Shown: positions 6,575-13,738 of the stretch, one piece after another
How the letters are laid out: each line of letters begins with the position of its first letter
Position numbering within the stretch: position 1 is the stretch's first letter
Assembly (NCBI GenBank): GCA_964503355.1
Contig: CAZCZS010000036.1
Span: 1 to 17,154 of the forward strand
Source of the DNA: Mesoaciditoga sp964503355
GTDB lineage: Bacteria > Thermotogota > Thermotogae > Mesoaciditogales > Mesoaciditogaceae
Reading direction: 5' to 3'
Length of the DNA: 17,154 nucleotides
Program-made: the position numbers and the translations under genes
Notes under the pieces: model-generated
Told to the model about the DNA's origin: nothing
Databases searched by the model: none
Seen by the model: only the letters and a program-made list of their open reading frames with translations

Positions 6575-7777
6575 TTAAAGTAATTTTGCTATCCTTTTTA
6601 TGCCTTCCTCAATTTGTTCTGAGGGAGGGAGACAGAAAGAAAGTCTCAGATTGGAACTGACTCTATCATCCACGTAAAAGGCCGCGCCGGGTATGTAGGC
6701 CACTCCAACTTTTTTGGCTTCTTCGAAGAGTTTCATCGTGTCGTATTTCTCCGGCAACGTTACCCAAATGAAAAGGCCACCTTCCGGTTTCGTCCATTTC
6801 GCCCCTTCCACCTTCACGTACTTTTGAAGCGCATCGAGCATGATGTTTTTCTTCTTTCTGTAGGTGTCTATGGCGCTCTTTATTCTTTCGAATATCGTTC
6901 CCTGTTGAAGATATCTCGCCACCAGTCTTTGAGTGAAAGTCGGTGTGCAAAGATCCGCACCTTGTTTGGCAAGAGCCGCTTTGGCAACTATTTTTTCATC
7001 ACCGGCTATCATTCCTATTCTTATACCAGGGCTCATAACTTTACTCATAGTGTTCAAAAGCACAACGCCTTCTCCATTTGCAAGGTGATATATGTCCGGT
7101 AGTCGTTCTCCTTCATACCTCAACTCACCATATGGATCGTCTTCCAAAATAAGAACATCGTATTTGTGTGCCAATTCAATTAGAGCTTTTCTTTTTTCCA
7201 AAGACATGGTCACGCCGGCTGGATTGTGAAAATTGGGAACGGTGTATATGAATTTCAGTTTCGAAATTTCACCCTTCGCATCGAGATCTTTCAAAGCCTT
7301 TTCCATTTGATTTACATCCATTCCATCCTCTTGTAAATCTATCGTGATGAATTTCGGTCCATACGCTCTGAAAGCACTTGCAGCTCCCAAATATATGGGA
7401 TGACTCACCATAACGTACGATTCTTCGTCCAAGAAAATCCTTCCCATGAGATCGAGAGCTTGTTGAGAGCCAACCGTTATGAGAAGATTCTCATGTTTCA
7501 GGCCATTTATTCCATGCCTTTCTTTCAATATCTTTATAAATTCATCTTTTAAAAGTGGATCTCCTTCCGTGGCGCCGTATTGAAGGGATATTTGGTATTC
7601 ATCAAGAAGGACACTTCGAGAAAGTTTGGCCAAACTTTCTCTGTCGAAAGTCTCCGGATCTGGCGCTCCTCCACCAAACGAAATTATCGATTTGTTGGTT
7701 GCATCTCTTAGCAACTCCCTGATTATCGAAGAACGCATTCGCTTTGACATCTTTGAAAAACGCTTTTCTAATTCCAT
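6575..7777 (-). CDS. PLP-dependent class I aminotransferase (2-aminoadipate/branched-chain/aromatic type)
   Basis: Fold-type I aminotransferase that converts an amino acid and a 2-oxoacid acceptor into the corresponding 2-oxoacid and amino acid. The 400-residue protein has ISFGGGAPDPE (32-42), LQYGATEGDP (65-74), YTVPNFHNPAG (178-188, with Asn185), EDDPYGELRYEG (212-223, Asp214 and Tyr216 positions) and the PLP lysine Lys246 in TMSKVMSPGIRIG. Near the C-terminus SNLRLSFC supplies the substrate-carboxylate Arg. This pattern is that of the LysN/MocR-like group, without an N-terminal helix-turn-helix. The start is well supported by GGAGGTG ahead of the ATG. It is the first gene of the fermentation operon, so it probably supplies 2-oxoacids for the oxidoreductase encoded at its end; the natural substrate is inferred, not seen. 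Confidence 0.92.
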   Translation of the reverse strand: MELEKRFSKMSKRMRSSIIRELLRDATNKSIISFGGGAPDPETFDRESLAKLSRSVLLDEYQISLQYGATEGDPLLKDEFIKILKERHGINGLKHENLLITVGSQQALDLMGRIFLDEESYVMVSHPIYLGAASAFRAYGPKFITIDLQEDGMDVNQMEKALKDLDAKGEISKLKFIYTVPNFHNPAGVTMSLEKRKALIELAHKYDVLILEDDPYGELRYEGERLPDIYHLANGEGVVLLNTMSKVMSPGIRIGMIAGDEKIVAKAALAKQGADLCTPTFTQRLVARYLQQGTIFERIKSAIDTYRKKKNIMLDALQKYVKVEGAKWTKPEGGLFIWVTLPEKYDTMKLFEEAKKVGVAYIPGAAFYVDDRVSSNLRLSFCLPPSEQIEEGIKRIAKLL

Positions 7778-7818
7778 AAATTCACCTCCTCGTATTTTAA
7801 TGTAGCAAACAACATGCC

Positions 7819-7851
7819 AAAAAAGAGTTGACGCGAATAGGCGTCAACTCT
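7819..7851 (-). terminator. Intrinsic terminator after the pfk unit
   Basis: A perfect 11-bp stem (AGAGTTGACGC, read on the minus strand, pairing with GCGTCAACTCT) with a 6-nt loop spans 7824-7851. It is followed by six consecutive T on the minus strand (7824-7819, the first shared with the stem). It lies 68 bp after the phosphofructokinase stop and 41 bp before the aminotransferase start, so it separates the two units. If the proposed promoter at 7867-7894 is real, the same hairpin would also be in the 5' leader of the aminotransferase mRNA. Confidence 0.9.
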
Positions 7852-7866
7852 AAAAAATCATAATTT

Positions 7867-7894
7867 TTTATATGAAAGAAAATTCATTATGCAA
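7867..7894 (-). promoter_or_regulatory. Candidate promoter for the aminotransferase-Buk-Ptb-VOR operon
   Basis: On the minus strand TTGCAT (7894-7889) is separated by 16 bp from TATAAA (7872-7867). The -10 box matches consensus at five of six positions, while the -35 box is weak (three of six). Transcription would start near 7860 and leave an approximately 80-nt leader containing the terminator hairpin. A second, weaker option nearer the gene is TTGGCA-15 bp-TAAAAT, inside the terminator tail and downstream of it. No choice between the two can be made from sequence alone. Confidence 0.4.
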
Positions 7895-7910
7895 TATCTT
7901 TCATATGAAA
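7870..7910. repeat. Inverted repeat and 12-bp palindrome, possible operator
   Basis: ATATGAAAGA (7870-7879) is repeated in perfect inverse orientation as TCTTTCATAT (7897-7906) around a 17-nt AT-rich centre. The right arm is also part of a self-contained 12-bp palindrome, TTTCATATGAAA (7899-7910). A third inverted repeat (TAAAAAAT/ATTTTTTA, 7851-7858 and 7863-7870) adjoins it. The two arms bracket the candidate -35/-10 elements and are about 27 bp apart centre to centre, an arrangement that would suit a dimeric regulator. It could equally form an RNA hairpin in the pfk 3' untranslated region. Confidence 0.45.
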
Positions 7911-7919
7911 CTTTTTTCA

Positions 7920-9065
7920 TTATTTCTTTTGAAAGAAGCGAAGCGACGCTGGAAAAGGTTTTAATTCTTTTAGAAGAGGTGAAAAATATCTCCAGAAAAA
8001 TTCATCGTCTTCGAAAAAAGAGTTGGAGACGTATTTAACCTTATTCGCAACTTTTTCTATTTCCACCGTTTTTACATCCGAAAGATAATCGTTTTCCAAT
8101 CTTTCTATTGCCAAAAAAACGCCGTTTTTTCCTTCTTCTGAAATATCCACGGCCTTCGAACCCACCATCCTTGCTTCTTCGAAATCCAGTTCACTGACAC
8201 AATGTGAAGCTGCTCGTTGTACAAAACTAGGATTTACAAATTTAACTTTTTTGATCTTTTTCAAGAGCTGTGAAACGTATTCTCCGACACCTCCAAGTTT
8301 CGGATGACCAAAAGCATCTACCTCTTTTGAGAAATGAAAGTACTCTCCCTTTTCGTTCCTTATTCCTTCAGAAACGACGACCAGAAGAGGACCATCGCTG
8401 TACTTTTCCACATCTTCAAGCATCTTTTCCTCTGAAATGGGTCTTTCTGGAATGTACGTTAAAACTTTCAATCCACTTACCAGTTTTTCCGAGTATTTCA
8501 AAGAAGTTGCCAACCATCCTGTGTCTCTTCCCATAACTTCCATAACGCATATGCTGAAAGACGAATAAGATGTTGAATCTATGACGAATTCAGAGGCTAT
8601 CGTGTTCAAGAACTTCGCACTGCTCACGAAGCCAGGACAATGATCGGTTTCCACCAAATCGTTGTCGATCGTTTTTGGAATTCCATTCACGATCAAAGAA
8701 AGTCCTCTTCTTTCAGCTTCTTCATGAATTTTCATGACGGCATCCATAGAATCGTTCCCACCGATGTAAAGGAAAACGTCTATTTTTCTCTCTTTAAAAA
8801 CCTTGAAAAGTCTATCGTACTCCGGTCCTTCTTTTGGGAGCTTGTATCTGCACGAGCCCAAAAACGCTCCCGGAGTGTGTGAAATATTCTCGAGTTCTTC
8901 ATCGCTGAAATTCAATGGAACAATTTGAGAGTTCAAAATTCCCTCTATTCCGTAGAGGCCTCCGAATATTTCATGTCCTCTCTCGTAAGCGCGTTTTATC
9001 GCTCCCACCAACGACGAATTTATCACCGCGGTGGGACCACCAGACTGGGCTATCAAAAATCTCAT
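7920..9065 (-). CDS. pfk: 6-phosphofructokinase, probably PPi-dependent
   Basis: Phosphofructokinase-A superfamily enzyme phosphorylating fructose 6-phosphate to fructose 1,6-bisphosphate (reversibly if PPi is the donor). The 381-residue protein begins with the glycine-rich donor loop QSGGPTAVIN (7-16). The donor-discriminating site reads GGNDS (102-106), where ATP enzymes have GGDGS and classical PPi enzymes GGDDS. The catalytic loop is PKTIDND (130-136, Asp134), with Lys rather than the Gly of ATP enzymes, and MGRDTGWLA spans 178-186. A bulky acidic residue in the GGxDS site plus PKTIDND favours PPi. The ATG at 9065 overlaps the pepF stop by 4 bp, with GGAGGAG upstream. It is the last gene before the terminator. 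The N in GGND is noteworthy and leaves donor specificity to be measured. Confidence 0.88.
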   Translation of the reverse strand: MRFLIAQSGGPTAVINSSLVGAIKRAYERGHEIFGGLYGIEGILNSQIVPLNFSDEELENISHTPGAFLGSCRYKLPKEGPEYDRLFKVFKERKIDVFLYIGGNDSMDAVMKIHEEAERRGLSLIVNGIPKTIDNDLVETDHCPGFVSSAKFLNTIASEFVIDSTSYSSFSICVMEVMGRDTGWLATSLKYSEKLVSGLKVLTYIPERPISEEKMLEDVEKYSDGPLLVVVSEGIRNEKGEYFHFSKEVDAFGHPKLGGVGEYVSQLLKKIKKVKFVNPSFVQRAASHCVSELDFEEARMVGSKAVDISEEGKNGVFLAIERLENDYLSDVKTVEIEKVANKVKYVSNSFFEDDEFFWRYFSPLLKELKPFPASLRFFQKK

Positions 9066-10828
9066 ACGTTCTCCTCCAATTTTTTCATAAGTGTATTCTT
9101 TATGAAGTCAAAACCGCCTTGCCAGAAATTAGGATCTTCAAGGTTTATGCCAAAAGGCTTCAGCAAATTCTGAGGAGAATCGGATCCTCCAGCTTCCAAG
9201 AGTTTCACGTATTTTTCTTTGAAATCAGGCATTCCCTCTTTGTATCTCTGATAAAGGGACAAAACCATCAGCTGGGCGAAATCGTAGGCGTAGCAATAAA
9301 AAGGTGTGTGGAAAAAGTGCGGTACACTTGACCACTCCCATCTGAACTCTGGATTGTATATGACCGAATCACCAAACATGACATGAAGCTCGTTTTCGTA
9401 AATATCGGACAACTCTTCGAAGGAAGCCCCTTCTTTTGAGATCTTTTCATGAGCTTTCCTTTCAAATCGTGTGAACATATTTTGCCGATTCATGGTTGCG
9501 AAAAGATCTTCTATTTTTGAAGAAACGAAGGGGACGATCTCTTCACTTGGAAGTGTCTCCAGGAAATGATCCATTAGAAGCATTTCAGCGAAAGTTGAAG
9601 CCGTCTCCGCCATGGTAAGAGGTGTACCATATTGAAGGATGTTTTGTTTTCTTGAAAGATATCCATGAACCCCATGACCAAGCTCATGCCCCAACGTCAT
9701 GACATCTCTTATCTCGCCGGTGAAGTTCACCAAAACGTATGGATGATGACTTGGATCGGCGTAAGAACAGAAAGCACCACCACTTTTTGAAGGTTTAAGC
9801 GCAGCGTGTATCCAATTTTTATCGAAAAATTCGTCCACGATCTTTCCGAAAGTTTCATGAAAAGAGTGAAAAGTTTGTCTGACTATATTCGAAGCTTCCT
9901 GCCAGGTGAATTTCTTGGAAGTCTTGCCAATTGGCGCGTAAACATCGCTGAGTTTTATCTTATCCACGTTCATCATTTTCGCTTTTAGCTTGTAATAACG
10001 GTTCACGAGAGAGTTGTTTTTAGTTGTCACCTCAATCAAAGCATCAACCACCGAATCATCGACTTCGTTTTGTAAATTTCTCATGCTATTTGGAGTTGGA
10101 TAATTTCTCAATTTCGCTTCAAAATCGTAATCTTTTGCTACGGCGTTGTAAGCCGTTTCGATGCTCAACGCGTCTTTTCTATACCTGCGGAAAAGTTTTG
10201 AAATGGCTTTTTCCCTTATTTTTGCATCAGGATGGGTACGTAACGCCCTTAACTGAGAAGAATTGAGGGTAAGCTTCTTTCCATCCACTTCCATTTTGAA
10301 CTTGTACTTCGAAGTCATTTGGGTGTAGAATTTCACAAAAGCATTTGAACCAGTTGAATTTTTGTACACTATGATTTGTTCCTCTTTTTCGCTTAGTGTG
10401 TGATTTCTGAATTTTCTAGCCGATTCAAGGAAATGCTTGTAATCCTTGAGCGTTTCGGAAATTCGTTTGAATTCATCATCGTTCATCTTCGAAAAAGCTA
10501 TTTGAATGAAAAGCAAGTTCGATTCCACTTCGTTTTCAACGTTCTCCGCCCAGGCGTACATCTTCTTATTTTCTTCGGAAGCCGTATCCACAGAAAAGTT
10601 CAAGCTTACGTATTGAGAGATACGGGCCAGGATGGAATATATCTTCTCAAGCTCTTTAACAGCTTGCAGCGTTTTGTTTGGATCCTTGAAAAGCGCTTCC
10701 ACATCGTAATACGTTTCATGAAATTCCTTACTTTTTTTCAGTACTTCTTGCGCATCTTTTTCCAGCATTTCTTTTCCAGTGTAAAGATCACTGAGATCCC
10801 ATACGACTTTTTCAGCACCATTTTCCAT
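9062..10828 (-). CDS. pepF: Oligoendopeptidase F (M3 family zinc metallopeptidase)
   Basis: Cytoplasmic zinc oligopeptidase that cleaves short peptides, commonly after their uptake. The 588-residue length matches PepF/M3B enzymes. The catalytic zinc motif is HELGH at 381-385 within LGHELGHGVHG. The third ligand Glu408 lies in the AETASTFAE segment 23 residues after the second His. Upstream, GGAFCSYADPSHHPYVLVNF (350-369) is the usual PepF signature, and the C-terminal region carries YCYAYDFAQL and the Gly/Ser-rich GGSDSP segment. No signal peptide is visible. AGGTGA precedes the ATG by 7 nt; era ends 19 bp upstream and pfk overlaps the stop codon. It is probably a peptide-nutrition enzyme, consistent with the amino-acid-fermenting operon to the left. 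Confidence 0.95.
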   Translation of the reverse strand: MENGAEKVVWDLSDLYTGKEMLEKDAQEVLKKSKEFHETYYDVEALFKDPNKTLQAVKELEKIYSILARISQYVSLNFSVDTASEENKKMYAWAENVENEVESNLLFIQIAFSKMNDDEFKRISETLKDYKHFLESARKFRNHTLSEKEEQIIVYKNSTGSNAFVKFYTQMTSKYKFKMEVDGKKLTLNSSQLRALRTHPDAKIREKAISKLFRRYRKDALSIETAYNAVAKDYDFEAKLRNYPTPNSMRNLQNEVDDSVVDALIEVTTKNNSLVNRYYKLKAKMMNVDKIKLSDVYAPIGKTSKKFTWQEASNIVRQTFHSFHETFGKIVDEFFDKNWIHAALKPSKSGGAFCSYADPSHHPYVLVNFTGEIRDVMTLGHELGHGVHGYLSRKQNILQYGTPLTMAETASTFAEMLLMDHFLETLPSEEIVPFVSSKIEDLFATMNRQNMFTRFERKAHEKISKEGASFEELSDIYENELHVMFGDSVIYNPEFRWEWSSVPHFFHTPFYCYAYDFAQLMVLSLYQRYKEGMPDFKEKYVKLLEAGGSDSPQNLLKPFGINLEDPNFWQGGFDFIKNTLMKKLEENV

Positions 10829-10847
10829 GCTTTCTTCACCTCTTTTT

Positions 10848-11726
10848 TTACAGTTCGTCTTTGAATATTTCGCTTAAACTTCTCTCATTTTCCGTCCATT
10901 TTTCTTTCACTTTGACGTGAAGCGAAAGAAAGACGTGCTTGTCTAGAAGATTTTCGATATCTTTTCTTGCCAGTGTTCCTATTCTTTTTATCATCTTACC
11001 ACCCTTTCCCAGCAAGATGGGCCTTTGAGAATTCCTTTCAACCAGAATCGTACACCATATCTTCACTAAGTTCGGAAATTCTTCAACGTAATCAACACTC
11101 ACCGCCGTCGAATACGGAAGTTCTTGGTGGGTTAAATTGAAAATCTTTTCCCTTATTATCTCCGAGATCATAAAGCTCAAAGGTTTATCCGTTATCATAT
11201 CCGGAGGATAAAAAGCGGGGGATTCCGGTAGATGTTTCACGATCTCTTCAAGAAGTTCATTCAATCCTTTGTTGGTTATGGCGCAAACGTGTTTTACACA
11301 AATACATTTATTCATACTTTCAAAAAGCGATTCGGCCTTTTCCACGTTTTGCTTTGAGGCTTTATCCATCTTGTTCACAACGCCTATGAACGGTATTTTA
11401 GAAGCTTCTACTCTTTCGGCGACGATTTTATCGAATTCACCAAATCTCTCTCCCGAAACGACGAACAACAACAGATCGTTTCCTTGTAAAGCTTTAACGG
11501 CTATTTTTACGAGATAACTTCCCAACTTATGAACTGGTTTGTGAATGCCTGGGGTATCGACGAAGATCACTTGAGCTTCTGGAAGGTTCAAGATGGCGTT
11601 TATCCTGTTTCTTGTAGTCTGCGGTTTGTCTGAAACTATGGAAACTTTTTTACCCATGTAGGCGTTTACTATGGAAGATTTTCCAACGTTAGGCGCTCCC
11701 ACCAAGCATACAAAGCCCGCTTTCAA
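10848..11726 (-). CDS. era: GTPase Era, 16S rRNA maturation / 30S assembly factor
   Basis: Essential GTPase that binds the 3' end of 16S rRNA during small-subunit assembly. The 292-residue protein has G1 GAPNVGKS (10-17), the G2 region KPQTTRNRI (34-42), G3 DTPG (57-60), G4 NKMD (118-121) and a C-terminal type-2 KH domain with GKGGKMIKRIG (240-250). The G5 loop reads CAITNKG rather than the common SALKG type. The start codon is TTG at 11726: it falls exactly at the conserved N-terminus and has AGAGGT 8 nt upstream, while no ATG or GTG is better placed. It heads a compact era-pepF-pfk group; no convincing promoter was found in the 102 bp before it, so it may rely partly on read-through from the aldehyde oxidoreductase. 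Confidence 0.96.
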   Translation of the reverse strand: MKAGFVCLVGAPNVGKSSIVNAYMGKKVSIVSDKPQTTRNRINAILNLPEAQVIFVDTPGIHKPVHKLGSYLVKIAVKALQGNDLLLFVVSGERFGEFDKIVAERVEASKIPFIGVVNKMDKASKQNVEKAESLFESMNKCICVKHVCAITNKGLNELLEEIVKHLPESPAFYPPDMITDKPLSFMISEIIREKIFNLTHQELPYSTAVSVDYVEEFPNLVKIWCTILVERNSQRPILLGKGGKMIKRIGTLARKDIENLLDKHVFLSLHVKVKEKWTENERSLSEIFKDEL

Positions 11727-11828
11727 TTTCTTTTACCTCTTCTCAAATCAAACAAGATCATGAGAATCATCCTTTCAACCAGATTTCATTTCGATAAAGT
11801 GGGAGCGCTCTTAACGGCTTTTTTCGTT

Positions 11829-13712
11829 TTATATGTTTGCTCCCAGCTCTTCAGCTTCTTTTTCTAAGCCTAACTTGAACAGTTGCATCTTCGTCGGTAC
11901 ACCTTCTTTTGACCATCCTCTTACCATGTAATATTCGTCCAACATCCTTTGAAGTTCTTCTTCTTTAACGTAATGTCCCTTCGAAACACCGTTGGAAATC
12001 GGATCATGGGTAACACGGTAAGGCAGATAATCGTCTTTTCTCGTTAGACCTTCCCTCACGTTGTAAAGCCTTTCAAGATTGTATATTCTTTCGCCTATTG
12101 TCATCATTTCTGAGACATCGAAATCTTTACCGGTGACGGCTTTTACTCCATCGAGCAATCCTTCTATGAAGAAAAGACCTCTGGAGAATTTGCACATTCC
12201 AAGGGTATCGTAGACGGTCATGAAATCTTCACCGGTTTTGACTTCATAACCTTTCCAATCTGTTGAAAATCTATCTATGTCGCTCAATTTCCAAAATGCG
12301 CCTGTGAGTTCTGGCGCGTATATTCCACCGGTAAGATGACACGCTCCTCTAACCGAAACCGCTTCGGCAAGTGCCATCCCCTTCAATCCTCTCACATCAT
12401 ATGCGGGCATTTCCAACCCTTTGATTTCAGTGGTGAATTTGTCTGAACCCTTTCCGAGTTTTTGCGCTGCTATCCTTTCACCATCTGCAAGAAGCTTTCC
12501 AAGTTTTCCGTCTCGATTTACTATTTTTTCCATCGCTTTTATAGCGGCTTCTTCATTTCCAAATTTCAAATTGATACCGTCCGTGTCTTCCAAAGTTAAC
12601 AACCCTTTTTCGTAAGCTTCCATGGCCCACGCGAGGGTTACACCGGCGGATATTCCGTCAACCCCGGCTCTGTCACATATTTCGTTCAATTTCATACTCA
12701 CTTCTATGTTGTCTATTCCCAAATCGCCACCCAAAGAATAGAGCAGCTCGTATTCCACACCATCGACTTCTGTGCCAGCGTACTTTCCCTCTTCTATTTT
12801 TACATATCTTCCACATGGTTTTGTGCAATTCGGACAAGGATGATATCCTTTAGTGTATTTTGGAGCCCAATAATAAGGATCCAAATGAGAAGTCCCGTCA
12901 GCTGAGTTGAATGCCTCTTCAAAAAAGCTCTCGTTCCAATTCTTTACCGGAAAAACACCTCGTTCTTTGTTCATCCACGTGTAGAATTCTCCGGAACCGT
13001 AGGACATATCCAATTTCTTCGCCTCTGAAGAATTTATGATCTCGTTCCACTTTTTTATCTCTTCGGTTAATTCTTTTCTGTCTGCGTACTCGACGTTTTT
13101 AGTGCCCTTGACGGCTATAGCTTTCAACATCTTGCTTCCCATGACCGCACCGCCACCGCCTCTGGCGGACTGTCTCTCTTCAAAATCTATATCAGATATC
13201 TTCAAAAGCTTTTCACCGGCAGGCCCTATCACGCCAGTTCTGAAGTCCTTTCCCAACTCCTCTTTTATGATCTTTTGAGTTTCTATAACGTCCTTTCCCC
13301 ACAGATGTGATGCGTCTCTTATTTCAACATCCTCGTCATTTACAACTATGTACACAGGCTTATCGCTTTTTCCAACGATCACCATGGCATCGTAACCGGC
13401 TTTTTTCATGGCCACGCCAAGGTAAGCGCCGCTTATGCTTCTCCCAAAAGCGTTGGTTTCAGGCGACTTGAAGGTAACGGCCGTTTTGGAAGCGGTGGGT
13501 AAACCACTACCGACGAGTAAGCCGGGGGCGATGATCAAGGAATTGTCCTTCGAAAGCGGATCGATACCCGCTTTGGTCACGTCGTAAAGAAGTCTTGTGG
13601 CTATTCCAAGACCTCCCAAATATTTTTCGTACATTTCATCGGTTATTTCCCTTTTTTCCACTTCAGCCTTTGAAAGATCGATCCATAACATCTTTAAAGT
13701 TATTCCTTTCAC
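11829..13712 (-). CDS. Aldehyde:ferredoxin oxidoreductase (tungsten/molybdopterin)
   Basis: Oxidises an aldehyde to the acid with ferredoxin as acceptor, or the reverse under strong reducing conditions; it binds a bis-pterin W/Mo cofactor and one [4Fe-4S] cluster. The 627-residue protein has the pterin-binding RGGGGAVMGSK (184-194) and DVRGLKGMALA (439-449) segments. It also has the cluster ligands CPNCTKPC (Cys293, Cys296, Cys300) plus a distal Cys507 in DTLGMCKF. RGACHL (His459) corresponds to the active-site His region of Pyrococcus AOR. The start is GTG at 13712 with AGGTGG 6 nt upstream, giving the family-typical N-terminus. It is the fourth gene of the dehydrogenase unit, 26 bp after the DAO-type subunit. 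Substrate class (AOR, FOR, GAPOR or WOR) cannot be assigned by eye; ordinary AOR length and the neighbours favour an amino-acid-derived aldehyde. Confidence 0.94.
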   Translation of the reverse strand: MKGITLKMLWIDLSKAEVEKREITDEMYEKYLGGLGIATRLLYDVTKAGIDPLSKDNSLIIAPGLLVGSGLPTASKTAVTFKSPETNAFGRSISGAYLGVAMKKAGYDAMVIVGKSDKPVYIVVNDEDVEIRDASHLWGKDVIETQKIIKEELGKDFRTGVIGPAGEKLLKISDIDFEERQSARGGGGAVMGSKMLKAIAVKGTKNVEYADRKELTEEIKKWNEIINSSEAKKLDMSYGSGEFYTWMNKERGVFPVKNWNESFFEEAFNSADGTSHLDPYYWAPKYTKGYHPCPNCTKPCGRYVKIEEGKYAGTEVDGVEYELLYSLGGDLGIDNIEVSMKLNEICDRAGVDGISAGVTLAWAMEAYEKGLLTLEDTDGINLKFGNEEAAIKAMEKIVNRDGKLGKLLADGERIAAQKLGKGSDKFTTEIKGLEMPAYDVRGLKGMALAEAVSVRGACHLTGGIYAPELTGAFWKLSDIDRFSTDWKGYEVKTGEDFMTVYDTLGMCKFSRGLFFIEGLLDGVKAVTGKDFDVSEMMTIGERIYNLERLYNVREGLTRKDDYLPYRVTHDPISNGVSKGHYVKEEELQRMLDEYYMVRGWSKEGVPTKMQLFKLGLEKEAEELGANI

Positions 13713-13738
13713 AGCATTCCACCTCGCTTTTCAAAAGT

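Noticed and set aside
11801..11844. Long-range GGGAGC/GCTCCC pairing as a terminator for the aldehyde oxidoreductase
   Set aside because: The loop is 32 nt, one arm lies in the coding region, and no U-run follows on the minus strand.
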